From Clostridiales bacterium (GTDB lineage Bacteria; Bacillota; Clostridia; Lachnospirales; Lachnospiraceae), in contig JAHAJA010000048.1 of assembly GCA_018372435.1 (NCBI GenBank), positions 1 through 23,803 on the forward strand: 23,803 bases of DNA, read 5' to 3'. Every line of letters starts with the position of its first letter. Position 1 is the stretch's first letter. Positions 14,490-22,183 of this stretch are shown in pieces. Made by a program: the position numbers and the translations under genes. The notes beneath the pieces were generated by a model. That model searched no databases and was not told where the DNA came from. It saw nothing but the letters and a program-made list of their open reading frames with translations.

Positions 14490-15374
14490 TTAGTTAATTA
14501 GTAGGTCAAGGCCGATTACATTGTCTTGGCCTCCGCCTTTCACTCTGTACCAATAAGTATATGCCTTTGTAAATCCAAGTTTCTCATATAGCCTTATAGC
14601 ACCATCATTCACTGACGCCACTTGTAAGTACGCCTCGTTAGCACCATACTTCTTACCTTCGTTAATAATCTGTCTACAAATCTCTGTTCCTAAACCAAGT
14701 CTACGGTAACAATCCTTAACACGAATATCAAACAATCCAATCTTTTCTCTCTCTAGTACTCCCAGACCACATGCTGCCATTTCTTCATTCTTATAAATAC
14801 TAGCACAGAAAATTGGATTTTGAATCTTTCGTAATACTTCCTTAGCAATGGATTTCGTAGGTTCTTCTTTAGTTCCATTCAATACAACAAAATCATCTAA
14901 CCACTCTTCTACTGCATGATAATCCATCTTCGCTTCATACGTTGCATTGCTACTTTCTAAAATATTCGCTTCTATGCATACTTTATCTTTCTTCTTAACA
15001 TCTCCTACAACTTCTTCAGGTATTAACTGTATGGTCATGATATCCGCCTTCTTTTGTATCTCATATCCGTACTTTTCAAGAACCAAATCTAAACCTTCTT
15101 CAGCAACATCTGTCATTTTAAATACACTTGGTAACCCTTGCTTTAGATATCGTCTCTCACATTCTTGTATTTTCTCTTCTACATTAATTGATGATGCATA
15201 GATAGGATTCACCGAATTGCCACGGAATGTATATCCCCCTGTATAACGTAATATCCAGCCATCATATACTTCTGACAACATAGCAGGAAATGCATTCATC
15301 GTTATTTCCTCGTATTTCGTTATATCTTGATAGCCCAGTTGCTCCTTATTCATTAACACATTATTTACCGTCAT
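14490..15374 (-). CDS. GNAT-family N-acetyltransferase
   Basis: A 294-residue protein with a C-terminal GNAT domain (about residues 190-285). The acetyl-CoA-binding pattern RRLGLGTEI is at about 225-233, and AIRLYEKLGF is the usual end of the domain. The N-terminal 150 residues (including NAFPAMLSEVYDGWILRYTGGYTFRGNSV) form a second, divergent half seen in two-domain acetyltransferases. The acceptor substrate is unknown. AAGGGGAG lies 7 nt before the ATG. It starts 24 nt after the DUF6179-like gene and is probably the last gene of that operon. Confidence 0.85.
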   Translation of the reverse strand: MTVNNVLMNKEQLGYQDITKYEEITMNAFPAMLSEVYDGWILRYTGGYTFRGNSVNPIYASSINVEEKIQECERRYLKQGLPSVFKMTDVAEEGLDLVLEKYGYEIQKKADIMTIQLIPEEVVGDVKKKDKVCIEANILESSNATYEAKMDYHAVEEWLDDFVVLNGTKEEPTKSIAKEVLRKIQNPIFCASIYKNEEMAACGLGVLEREKIGLFDIRVKDCYRRLGLGTEICRQIINEGKKYGANEAYLQVASVNDGAIRLYEKLGFTKAYTYWYRVKGGGQDNVIGLDLLIN

Positions 15375-15398
15375 TTGTTTACTCTCCCCTTATATATC

Positions 15399-16274
15399 TT
15401 ATGCTTTTTCTCCACCAAGCAATATATCTACACTATTATGCTGTGCTGCATTCCATAATTCAGCACTAAATTCATGAATATCATAACTTAAGTATTCTAG
15501 CAGCTCCTTATTATCCTCATATCCCCAACTAATTAAGCTTTGTAATAGATTCATTATAATTTCTTCAAGCCCCGGTTGCCCCTTCTCAAGGATTTTTTCC
15601 CGAATATAATTAATCTCATTCTTAGTGAATCTATTTCCAGAAATCGGCTTATCTATCCACATACATACTAACACGTTACGTAAAACAATACTACATACAT
15701 TGATTAATAGCTCCTCATAGTCTGTATGATATAATTCTAGTGTTTTAAGGATATACTCTTCTGTAAATGCTTTAAGGAATGTCTGCTCATATTCTGTGTA
15801 ATTCAAATATATTTCGATTGCATCTATCCCTCGTACGTCTCCTATAAACCGTAAGGTCGGATAATCCAGTGTAAGGATATGATTCTGTGGTGCAAACTTA
15901 GCATCATAATACAAAAAGAATGCTGGCATTCCCTTCACAATCGTATCATAATATGCATGGTTTCTGTACGAACTAAAGTACGATAATAGTGATGAATACT
16001 TTACGTTCAATCGTTTTACTTTCTCTACAAGAATATGATATCCACATTCATATGCCTCTTCTGCTGACAACTGCTCGGGCTTAATTAAACCAACCTCTTC
16101 CAAACTATGAACCGTATTGTCGCCCATCTGTTTGGCGTAATTAATACAGTATATAACCGCTTCCATCAACTGTTTGGCAGTTTCAAATGGTATGGAACTG
16201 CTTTCCTTACTGGTATACTTGTCGGTAAGTCTTGCTACAATCGGTAATAGCTCTTCCATATTATACTCTAACAT
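15399..16274 (-). CDS. DUF6179-like protein
   Basis: A 291-residue, mostly helical soluble protein without signal peptide or membrane segments. I recognise it as the DUF6179-type protein that accompanies DUF6323 genes in Firmicutes. No catalytic motif is evident and the function is unknown. The frame is open to an ATG at 16310, but no ribosome binding site precedes that one. ATG 16274 has GGAGTG about 7 nt upstream and is preferred. It lies between the DUF6323-like gene (48-nt gap) and the GNAT gene (24-nt gap) on the same strand. Confidence 0.65.
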   Translation of the reverse strand: MLEYNMEELLPIVARLTDKYTSKESSSIPFETAKQLMEAVIYCINYAKQMGDNTVHSLEEVGLIKPEQLSAEEAYECGYHILVEKVKRLNVKYSSLLSYFSSYRNHAYYDTIVKGMPAFFLYYDAKFAPQNHILTLDYPTLRFIGDVRGIDAIEIYLNYTEYEQTFLKAFTEEYILKTLELYHTDYEELLINVCSIVLRNVLVCMWIDKPISGNRFTKNEINYIREKILEKGQPGLEEIIMNLLQSLISWGYEDNKELLEYLSYDIHEFSAELWNAAQHNSVDILLGGEKA

Positions 16275-16322
16275 AAACACACTCCATCTTCTTCTACTAA
16301 AATTCATCAAGCATTCTATTCT

Positions 16323-16784
16323 TTAATCATTCCAACCACAGCGAATTTTCCTAGCAAATGCTTCCAAAGCCGTATCCTCAAGGTAATCCAAATCACCTTG
16401 ACATTTACCATCAAATTGCTGTTTCATATACTCGATCAACTCAGCATCCGTCAATTCATCAAGAGATTCATTCTTGTAGAGATAGAAGGTTTCTTGGAGT
16501 CTTTCAATGGTATCTACAAAATTATCTTGATATATATAAGGAGAATCACAGAATGTAAAAATCAACTTTGTAATAATTCCATCACCAAACTCAATACGCT
16601 CTTGTCTTATTAGATTTTCTCTTCTCTCTTGCATTAATTCTATTGCATCTTTCTCAGATAGTTGAATTCCAAACTGCTTTGTGTAATTATTGCAGGCCAT
16701 AAGTTCATTCATTTGCTTTTGAATTGTTATCGGGTTGATTTCTTGCTGATTCATAAGATACTGAAAAAGTTTATCTTCATCCAT
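16323..16784 (-). CDS. DUF6323-like protein
   Basis: A 153-residue, acidic, helical protein. The segments LSEKDAIELMQERR, RIEFGDGII and FCDSPYIYQDNF match what I recall of the DUF6323 family; the function is unknown. Family members begin with a short MxEDxLF-type start, which supports ATG 16784. The longer frame from 16826 would place its start codon inside the likely -10 element (TATGAT, 16822-16827) and so is rejected. AAGGAG precedes the chosen ATG by 12 nt, a rather wide spacing. It is the first gene of the operon with the DUF6179-like and GNAT genes, and it is divergent from the SAP-like gene. Confidence 0.65.
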   Translation of the reverse strand: MDEDKLFQYLMNQQEINPITIQKQMNELMACNNYTKQFGIQLSEKDAIELMQERRENLIRQERIEFGDGIITKLIFTFCDSPYIYQDNFVDTIERLQETFYLYKNESLDELTDAELIEYMKQQFDGKCQGDLDYLEDTALEAFARKIRCGWND

Positions 16785-16821
16785 TCTATTCACACACTCC
16801 TTATCATTCAATGGTTTATAC

Positions 16822-16850
16822 ATCATAAACCCACGCCCATTTCTTTACAA
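16822..16850 (-). promoter_or_regulatory. Promoter of the DUF6323/DUF6179/GNAT operon
   Basis: On the minus strand, TTGTAA (16845-16850) and TATGAT (16822-16827) are separated by 17 bp. This would start transcription about 30 nt upstream of ATG 16784. Confidence 0.55.
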
Positions 16851-16853
16851 GAC

Positions 16854-16882
16854 TTGAAAAATTGTAAATTTTATGGTATTAT
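16854..16882 (+). promoter_or_regulatory. Promoter of the SAP/DUF6434-like gene
   Basis: TTGAAA (16854-16859) and TATTAT (16877-16882) have a 17-bp spacer; TATAAT at 16880-16885 overlaps. The -35 boxes of this and the opposite promoter lie back to back, only 3 bp apart. Confidence 0.55.
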
Positions 16883-16932
16883 AATTATAGAAAATATGAG
16901 AAAAATTAGACTCTGATTATAGGAGAATTGTA

Positions 16933-17508
16933 ATGAGTATAAGACCACAACTAGATAGACAATTAGACGGAAAAACATTTCAAAGCTTTTATTTTTTAAA
17001 AGAGGAACTAGTGGCATTTTGTAGAGCCAATAACCTTCCTACATCGGGTGGAAAAATTGATCTCACAGAAAGAATAGCACATTTTCTTGACACAGGAGAA
17101 ATATTATCAGCAAAGACCAATTCTAAACTAAGGAAATCTGTTGGTATAATCACAGAACAATCAACTATTGAACCTAACATTGTATGCTCTGAAAATCATC
17201 GAACCTTTTTTAAAGAGAAAATCGGTAAAAGTTTTTCTTTCAATGTGACTTTTCAGAATTGGCTAAAAGCAAACACCGGAAAAACTTATCAAGAAGCAAT
17301 TATGGCTTATTATGAGATATTAGAGGAAAAGAAAAAGAGCTTAACTACTATCGATAAACAATTTGAGTATAATACATATATCCGAGATTTCTTTGCAGAC
17401 AACCCCGGCAAAACACTAGAACAGGCAATTATTTGTTGGAAATATAAAAAAGAACTACAAGGTCATAACCACTATAATAACTCTGATTTAGTGGCATTAA
17501 CACTGTAG
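16933..17508 (+). CDS. SAP domain / DUF6434-like protein
   Basis: A 191-residue protein. The N-terminal part (about residues 18-55) has the SAP-motif pattern KEELVAFCRANNLPTSGGK followed by DLTERIAHFL, a short helix-extended-helix fold that often binds DNA. The C-terminal part (about 85-185) resembles DUF6434, with two similar units: NWLKANTGKTYQEAIMAYYE and DFFADNPGKTLEQAIICWK. Function is unknown; nucleic acid binding is inferred from the SAP-like part. AGGAG lies 7 nt before the ATG. It is divergent from the DUF6323-like operon. Confidence 0.75.
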   Translation: MSIRPQLDRQLDGKTFQSFYFLKEELVAFCRANNLPTSGGKIDLTERIAHFLDTGEILSAKTNSKLRKSVGIITEQSTIEPNIVCSENHRTFFKEKIGKSFSFNVTFQNWLKANTGKTYQEAIMAYYEILEEKKKSLTTIDKQFEYNTYIRDFFADNPGKTLEQAIICWKYKKELQGHNHYNNSDLVALTL

Positions 17509-17537
17509 TTCATCGTTGAAACTCTTACCTAATATAC

Positions 17538-18368
17538 TTATTCTATTATATCCCTTCCCCATACCACCATCTGCGTTAATGCGGGGAAAGGTGATTCTTC
17601 CTGTGATTTTTGTAACTTTGTTATTTTAACCCATCTTATTTTACTTTCAGTAAACAAAATTCGTTGACACTTACCTGTTTTATTCAATTGTATATCCAAA
17701 CTGCTTCCATTTGAAAATACAACACAAATTTTCTCCCAATAATTATCATGAGGAAAATCTGCTCTCAGATAAAAATCAATCCTGTTGGCATATATCTCTC
17801 TACCAAAGTGTACCGTTATTTCTGCATATGGATTTTCGTTATCTCCCCAAGACTGGTAAGGCCACTCTCCATGACTTGAAGTCTCAATTATCCCATCTAT
17901 TACATTCCTTGCAGCAAAGACAGACTCTCCTCTTGTCTCTACATTCCCATAAGCATGAGGATAATAGGTAGTTTCACCTCTTTTGTCAATAGGATTACAA
18001 CTAATTATTGAATTGTTTAAATAAGGAGATTCCTCTAGTGCTTCTACATAGATCTTATGTCTGCCTCCTTGAAATGCTCCTGGTTCATATGCTTCTAGTT
18101 CCTTATCTACTGGTATGGGAAATTCCATAGAATTACTATCCAGATAAATAACTGCTTCTGGAACCTTTTCATCGATCTGTACCTGCAAAAAAACGGGCCA
18201 TATTGATGTGCTGATAACTATCCTATCACCTGGACAATATGTATATTCAGTTAGGTGCAGTAAAGAAGGCGAACTTCCCTCTTTACTAGCTATAACTAAA
18301 CCCGCTTCCGATCGAATGGCAATATCTATTTTAATTTTATTCCTATCAATCATCATGTTAATCACCAT
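17538..18368 (-). CDS. Discoidin (F5/8 type C)-like protein
   Basis: A 276-residue protein without a signal peptide. The N-terminal half is beta-rich and unassigned. The C-terminal half (about 140-275) looks like a carbohydrate-binding jelly roll of the discoidin type: ARNVIDGIIETSSHGEWPYQSWG, then YAEITVHFG, a sheet with YANRIDFYLRADFPHDNYWE, and the final WVKITKL. Such modules usually bind glycans, so the lack of an export signal is odd; it may act on an intracellular sugar or be a regulator or enzyme subunit. The start is uncertain: ATG 18368 has AAAGGG too close, and an ATG four codons later (18356) is possible. It follows deoC by 121 bp that contain three small palindromes. Confidence 0.6.
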   Translation of the reverse strand: MVINMMIDRNKIKIDIAIRSEAGLVIASKEGSSPSLLHLTEYTYCPGDRIVISTSIWPVFLQVQIDEKVPEAVIYLDSNSMEFPIPVDKELEAYEPGAFQGGRHKIYVEALEESPYLNNSIISCNPIDKRGETTYYPHAYGNVETRGESVFAARNVIDGIIETSSHGEWPYQSWGDNENPYAEITVHFGREIYANRIDFYLRADFPHDNYWEKICVVFSNGSSLDIQLNKTGKCQRILFTESKIRWVKITKLQKSQEESPFPALTQMVVWGRDIIE

Positions 18369-18397
18369 GCCCTTTCAAAAGTCTGGCTACTTTGTGC

Positions 18398-18415
18398 AAG
18401 TCAACTTGTTGACTT
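18398..18415. promoter_or_regulatory. Perfect 18-bp palindrome, candidate operator
   Basis: AAGTCAAC-TT-GTTGACTT is a perfect dyad between deoC and the discoidin-like gene. GGCG/CGCC (18418-18431) and AAAGAT/ATCTTT (18437-18450) hairpins lie beside it. It could be an operator or part of a transcript-end structure. Confidence 0.35.
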
Positions 18416-18489
18416 TGGGCGCCAAATCGCCTTGTAAAAGATTTATCTTTCACACTAACCTCTTTTGTTTACAGTAAAGCAGTATCGAA

Positions 18490-19179
18490 TTATAAGGACA
18501 TATATTCTTTCATTATGTTTACGCTGCTAGTTGATCCTAAGCGTGTTACTCCGATTTCAATATATTCAAGTGCCGTATCTAATGTACGGATACCGCCTGC
18601 TGCCTTAATCTGAATGTTATCTCCAACCATACGCTTCATTAATTTCAAATCCGCTGCGGTTGCGCCGCCTGTTCCAAATCCTGTGGAAGTCTTAATAAAA
18701 TCAGGGCCTACTGAAAGCGATATGCGACAAAGTTCTTCCTTTTCCTTATCTGTTAAATAACAATTTTCAAAGATAACCTTAGAGATAACGCGATTTTTCT
18801 TACAAGCCTCTACTATGTCTGCCATTTCCTTTTCAATATAGGTATAATCCTTTTCTTTTAGACGGCTTAGATTTATAACATAATCAATTTCATCTGCTCC
18901 ATTTTTAATGGCAGTTAACGTTTCTGCAAGCTTATCTTCTTTCGTGGTCTGCCCAAGTGGAAAACCTATTGCCGCGCCTACGTGCACGTCGGTTCCTGAT
19001 AATAAACGTTTACATAGTTCCACCGGTGCAGGATTAATTGCAACCATTCTGAACCCGTATTTTTTACTTTCTTCACATAACTTCTCAAAATCTGCTGTTA
19101 CTGCATCCGCATTTAGTCTTGTATGGTCAAAATATTTTGCCAACTTTTCAGGATTTAAATTTTTTAAACATTCTCTCAT
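18490..19179 (-). CDS. deoC: Deoxyribose-phosphate aldolase
   Basis: A 229-residue class I aldolase that reversibly cleaves 2-deoxyribose-5-phosphate to glyceraldehyde-3-phosphate and acetaldehyde. The Schiff-base lysine is Lys163 in FIKTSTGFG. Lys192 in IKAAGGIRT and Asp99 in DEIDYVIN complete the catalytic set. The length is usual for the short DeoC form. GGTGGAG precedes the ATG. It lies 19 nt downstream of the iron alcohol dehydrogenase gene, which could consume the acetaldehyde. In this operon it may act on deoxyribose or on another sugar phosphate; no kinase or phosphopentomutase gene is in the window. Confidence 0.95.
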   Translation of the reverse strand: MRECLKNLNPEKLAKYFDHTRLNADAVTADFEKLCEESKKYGFRMVAINPAPVELCKRLLSGTDVHVGAAIGFPLGQTTKEDKLAETLTAIKNGADEIDYVINLSRLKEKDYTYIEKEMADIVEACKKNRVISKVIFENCYLTDKEKEELCRISLSVGPDFIKTSTGFGTGGATAADLKLMKRMVGDNIQIKAAGGIRTLDTALEYIEIGVTRLGSTSSVNIMKEYMSL

Positions 19180-19198
19180 TCTATCTCCACCTTTATCT

Positions 19199-20362
19199 TT
19201 ATTTTGCTAGTTTTAATATTTCTAAAACATCATTTTTTGTAAGTCTCTTTAGTGCTCCGAGTTCCCAGTCTCCGCAGGCTTTTTCTGCTATAATACCAAA
19301 ATCAGAATCACCAATTCCCACTTGACTAAATCTAGTGAATAGTCCTAAGCTTTGGAAGAATTCTTCTAACCTTTTAATCCCCTCTAAAGCAATATCTTCT
19401 TGATTTTCATATGGCATATTTACCTGAAATACTCTAATTGCAAACTGTACAAAGCGTTTTATATTACTCTTATATACGTATTTCATCCATGCAGGAAACA
19501 AAATAGCAAGTCCTGCCCCATGTGCAATATCATAGATGGCACTTACTTCATGCTCGATTGCATGACAAGCCCAGTCCTCTTCTCTACCTTTTCCAAGGAG
19601 CGAATTATGTGCAATATTTCCTGTCCATAAAACTTCTTCCCAGGCAGTAATATCTTCCTTATTCTCCTTAACCATTGGCAGATTCTGTAGTAATGCTAGC
19701 ATGGCTCCTTCACATAACCGGTCTGATAAATCGGTATTTTCGGTACAAGTAAAATAACGTTCCATAACATGTGCAAGAATATCTGCTCCACCTACTGCAA
19801 TCTGGTATGGAGGTATTGTAGTACATGCCTGTGGGTTCAAGATAGAAAACTTTGGATACAATTTAGGACTTGTGAAGGATTTTTTATCCGGTCCTGCCTC
19901 ATTGGTAATTACTGAGCCATCACTGCTCTCACTTCCTGCTGCTGGAATAGTTAACACAACTCCAATATCAAGTACTCGTTCTGGTCTTTTACTAGATGTG
20001 TAGAAGTCCCACACACTTCCATCGTAATGAACCCCCGATGCAATAGCCTTAGCCGAGTCAATTACACTTCCTCCACCTACCGCTAGAATGAAATCAATGT
20101 CTTCTCTGCGACATATATCAATTCCCTGCTCTACTAAGCTAAGTCTTGGGTTTGGCATAACCCCACCTAGTTCGAAAAACTGAATACCTGCATTTTCCAG
20201 TTCTGCTACCACCTGGTCATAGATTCCATTTTTCTTAATACTCTTACCACCATAATGCAAAAGTATCTTATTACTGTATGCAGAAACTTCTTTGCCTATT
20301 TTTTCATAACTCTTCCTTCCGAAAATAATTCTGGTAGGATTGTAAAATTCAAAATCTATCAT
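19199..20362 (-). CDS. Iron-containing alcohol dehydrogenase
   Basis: A 387-residue group III (iron-activated) alcohol dehydrogenase of the BdhA/YugJ-like type, which reduces aldehydes to alcohols with NAD(P)H in the cytoplasm. The nucleotide loop GGGSVIDSAKA is at 96-106. Likely metal ligands are Asp194, His198, His267 and His281. Position 37, in the first beta-alpha unit (LLHYGGKS), has the GGKS form common in butanol dehydrogenase-like enzymes. The ribosome binding site AAAGGAG lies within the last codons of the upstream permease gene, so the two are translationally linked. The likely substrate in this operon is the acetaldehyde made by DeoC, but this is inferred. Confidence 0.92.
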   Translation of the reverse strand: MIDFEFYNPTRIIFGRKSYEKIGKEVSAYSNKILLHYGGKSIKKNGIYDQVVAELENAGIQFFELGGVMPNPRLSLVEQGIDICRREDIDFILAVGGGSVIDSAKAIASGVHYDGSVWDFYTSSKRPERVLDIGVVLTIPAAGSESSDGSVITNEAGPDKKSFTSPKLYPKFSILNPQACTTIPPYQIAVGGADILAHVMERYFTCTENTDLSDRLCEGAMLALLQNLPMVKENKEDITAWEEVLWTGNIAHNSLLGKGREEDWACHAIEHEVSAIYDIAHGAGLAILFPAWMKYVYKSNIKRFVQFAIRVFQVNMPYENQEDIALEGIKRLEEFFQSLGLFTRFSQVGIGDSDFGIIAEKACGDWELGALKRLTKNDVLEILKLAK

Positions 20363-20367
20363 AATGT

Positions 20368-21189
20368 TTACTCCTTTACTGCTGCACTTGCCAGCCCACT
20401 TATTAATTGTTTAGAAAACAGTCCGAATATAAATAATATTGGTATTGTAGATAAGGTCAATCCAAGAATCTGGGCACCAATATCTGTTCTAAATTGCGTT
20501 GCTAGTTGTCTAATACCAAGAGGTATCGTATACAACGATTCCTTTGTTAATACAATCATTGGTGTCATAAAGCTATTCCATGACCACAAAAACGATAATA
20601 ATATCAAGGTCATACATGCTGGCTTCATAAATGGAAGAGCAATCTTGAAGAATATTCCTATTTCTCCACAGCCATCAATCCTTGCACTCTCTAATACCGA
20701 ATCTGGTATTGCATTCGTCGTAAACTGCTTAATCCAGAAAACACCGAATGCACTGGCTGCCGTTGGAATAATAAGAGGTAAATGCGTGTTTAACCAACCA
20801 ATTTTATTCATTTCAATTACGAAACCTACTAAGTTAAGTTGTGAAGGTACCATCATCGTAATCATAACCAATGCCGTGAAAAAGTTACTTCCCTTGAACT
20901 TATATTTTGCCAATGCATAACCACACATTCCACATACCAATACAGTTAACAAAGAATTGCTAACCGCTACTATTATGGAATTACCGTAATACTTTAAGAA
21001 ATTAATTTTTAACAAAGAACTTAGATTCTCCATAAAATAGTTACTAGGTGTAAGCTTGATTCCAGTATAAAGTTCCGTAGCTTTATATGTACCCATATTA
21101 ATCATAAAGTAAAAGGGAGCTATAGCAACTAAAGAAAAGAAAATCATAATGAAGCATAACATTGTTTTTTTTATTGTGACCTTTTTCAT
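20368..21189 (-). CDS. Carbohydrate ABC transporter permease (CUT1, MalG type)
   Basis: A 273-residue inner-membrane permease with about six transmembrane segments, the second of a CUT1 heterodimer. The EAA loop that contacts the ATPase is ESARIDGCGEIGIFFKIALP (about residues 167-186). The C-terminal segment KQLISGLASAAVKE is typical of the MalG branch. The start codon directly follows the stop codon of the first permease gene (TAAATG), with AAAGGAGG upstream. The substrate is probably a mono- or oligosaccharide; the sequence does not tell which. Confidence 0.92.
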   Translation of the reverse strand: MKKVTIKKTMLCFIMIFFSLVAIAPFYFMINMGTYKATELYTGIKLTPSNYFMENLSSLLKINFLKYYGNSIIVAVSNSLLTVLVCGMCGYALAKYKFKGSNFFTALVMITMMVPSQLNLVGFVIEMNKIGWLNTHLPLIIPTAASAFGVFWIKQFTTNAIPDSVLESARIDGCGEIGIFFKIALPFMKPACMTLILLSFLWSWNSFMTPMIVLTKESLYTIPLGIRQLATQFRTDIGAQILGLTLSTIPILFIFGLFSKQLISGLASAAVKE

Positions 21190-22110
21190 TTAATCCTCCT
21201 TTCCCTTTAACAGCTTGTTTACCCCAAAAGAAACAAGCCCGATTACTGCAAAGAGACAAACCGCAATAGCCGCTGCATAGCCATTCCTCATCTGGTTGCT
21301 AAAGGCTGTATCATAGAAAAGCCAAATGCCTGTTAATACAGATGAATCTGGTCCTCCTACCAACTTTCCTGAAACAGAAAAGATCATAAACGGTTCTTCA
21401 AAGATCTGGAAGCACCCGATTAACGTACTTAATACCACAAATACAGTAACTGGTTTCAGCATAGGCAATGTAATCTTTGTGATTTTAGTCCAGAAATTTG
21501 CCCCATCAATTTCACTAGCCTCATAAATATCTGTATTAATATTGGTAATACCAGCCATAAACATAACTGCTGTATATCCCACATAACGCCATACTGTAAC
21601 CATTGCAACTAAAAACCTTGCTGGTATAGCAGCTTTTGTCCAATTAACCCCCTCAATCCCCAGTTTACCTAAAACGTAATTAACACTTCCGAATGCAGGA
21701 TCAAACAGAATTGCAAAAATAATCCCTAGCGCTATAGGAGTAGTCAAATATGGAAGAAAGTTCAATAATCGAAAGGTCTTCTTTAGAACCATTAACTTGC
21801 TATTTAAAATTACTGCCAATAAAAATCCCAATAATAATTGAATTGGAACTATCATAATCATAAGTAAGAATGTATTAAATAATGCTTTATAGAATCTTGC
21901 ATCACCAAAAACTTCAAAATAATTACTTAAACCAATAAATGTAGGGTTATTATATCCATTCCAATCATGCAAACTTATATATCCACTAAATAAAATTGGA
22001 AATATAGAAAAACAAACGAATATTAGAAAATACGGAAATATAAACATATATGGCATAATTCTTTGTCTCAGCATATAATTACTAAATGACTTTTGTTTCT
22101 TATCTTTCAT
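21190..22110 (-). CDS. Carbohydrate ABC transporter permease (CUT1, MalF type)
   Basis: A 306-residue permease with about six transmembrane segments and the EAA loop YEASEIDGANFWTKITKITL (residues about 205-224). It is the partner of the MalG-type permease directly downstream. The frame is open to 22167, but that would start inside the 29-bp palindrome. The ATG at 22110, preceded by AAGGCGGTGG, gives the usual MKxKK cytoplasmic start. No ATPase gene is in the window, so the system probably borrows a shared MsmK/UgpC-type ATPase. Confidence 0.92.
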   Translation of the reverse strand: MKDKKQKSFSNYMLRQRIMPYMFIFPYFLIFVCFSIFPILFSGYISLHDWNGYNNPTFIGLSNYFEVFGDARFYKALFNTFLLMIMIVPIQLLLGFLLAVILNSKLMVLKKTFRLLNFLPYLTTPIALGIIFAILFDPAFGSVNYVLGKLGIEGVNWTKAAIPARFLVAMVTVWRYVGYTAVMFMAGITNINTDIYEASEIDGANFWTKITKITLPMLKPVTVFVVLSTLIGCFQIFEEPFMIFSVSGKLVGGPDSSVLTGIWLFYDTAFSNQMRNGYAAAIAVCLFAVIGLVSFGVNKLLKGKED

Positions 22111-22138
22111 AATCCACCGCCTTAATCTTCTAGTAGAA

Positions 22139-22167
22139 GTGCTGATAAAGATTATCTTTATCAGCAC
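22139..22167 (-). other. Perfect 29-bp palindrome between binding-protein and permease genes
   Basis: 14 bp on each side of a central T are fully complementary (GTGCTGATAAAGAT on the left). As RNA it forms a stable stem 17 nt after the binding-protein stop codon, with no T-run. Hairpins at this position in sugar ABC operons usually protect or partially terminate the mRNA, so that the binding protein is made in excess of the permeases. Confidence 0.7.
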
Positions 22168-22183
22168 AGTCTATGTTTAATTT

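Noticed and set aside
16785..16826. N-terminal extension of the DUF6323-like protein
   Set aside because: Its ATG would lie within the probable -10 element, and family members begin at the later methionine.
22111..22167. Longer start for the first permease
   Set aside because: The extension is read from the 29-bp palindrome, lacks a ribosome binding site and does not look like a permease N-terminus.
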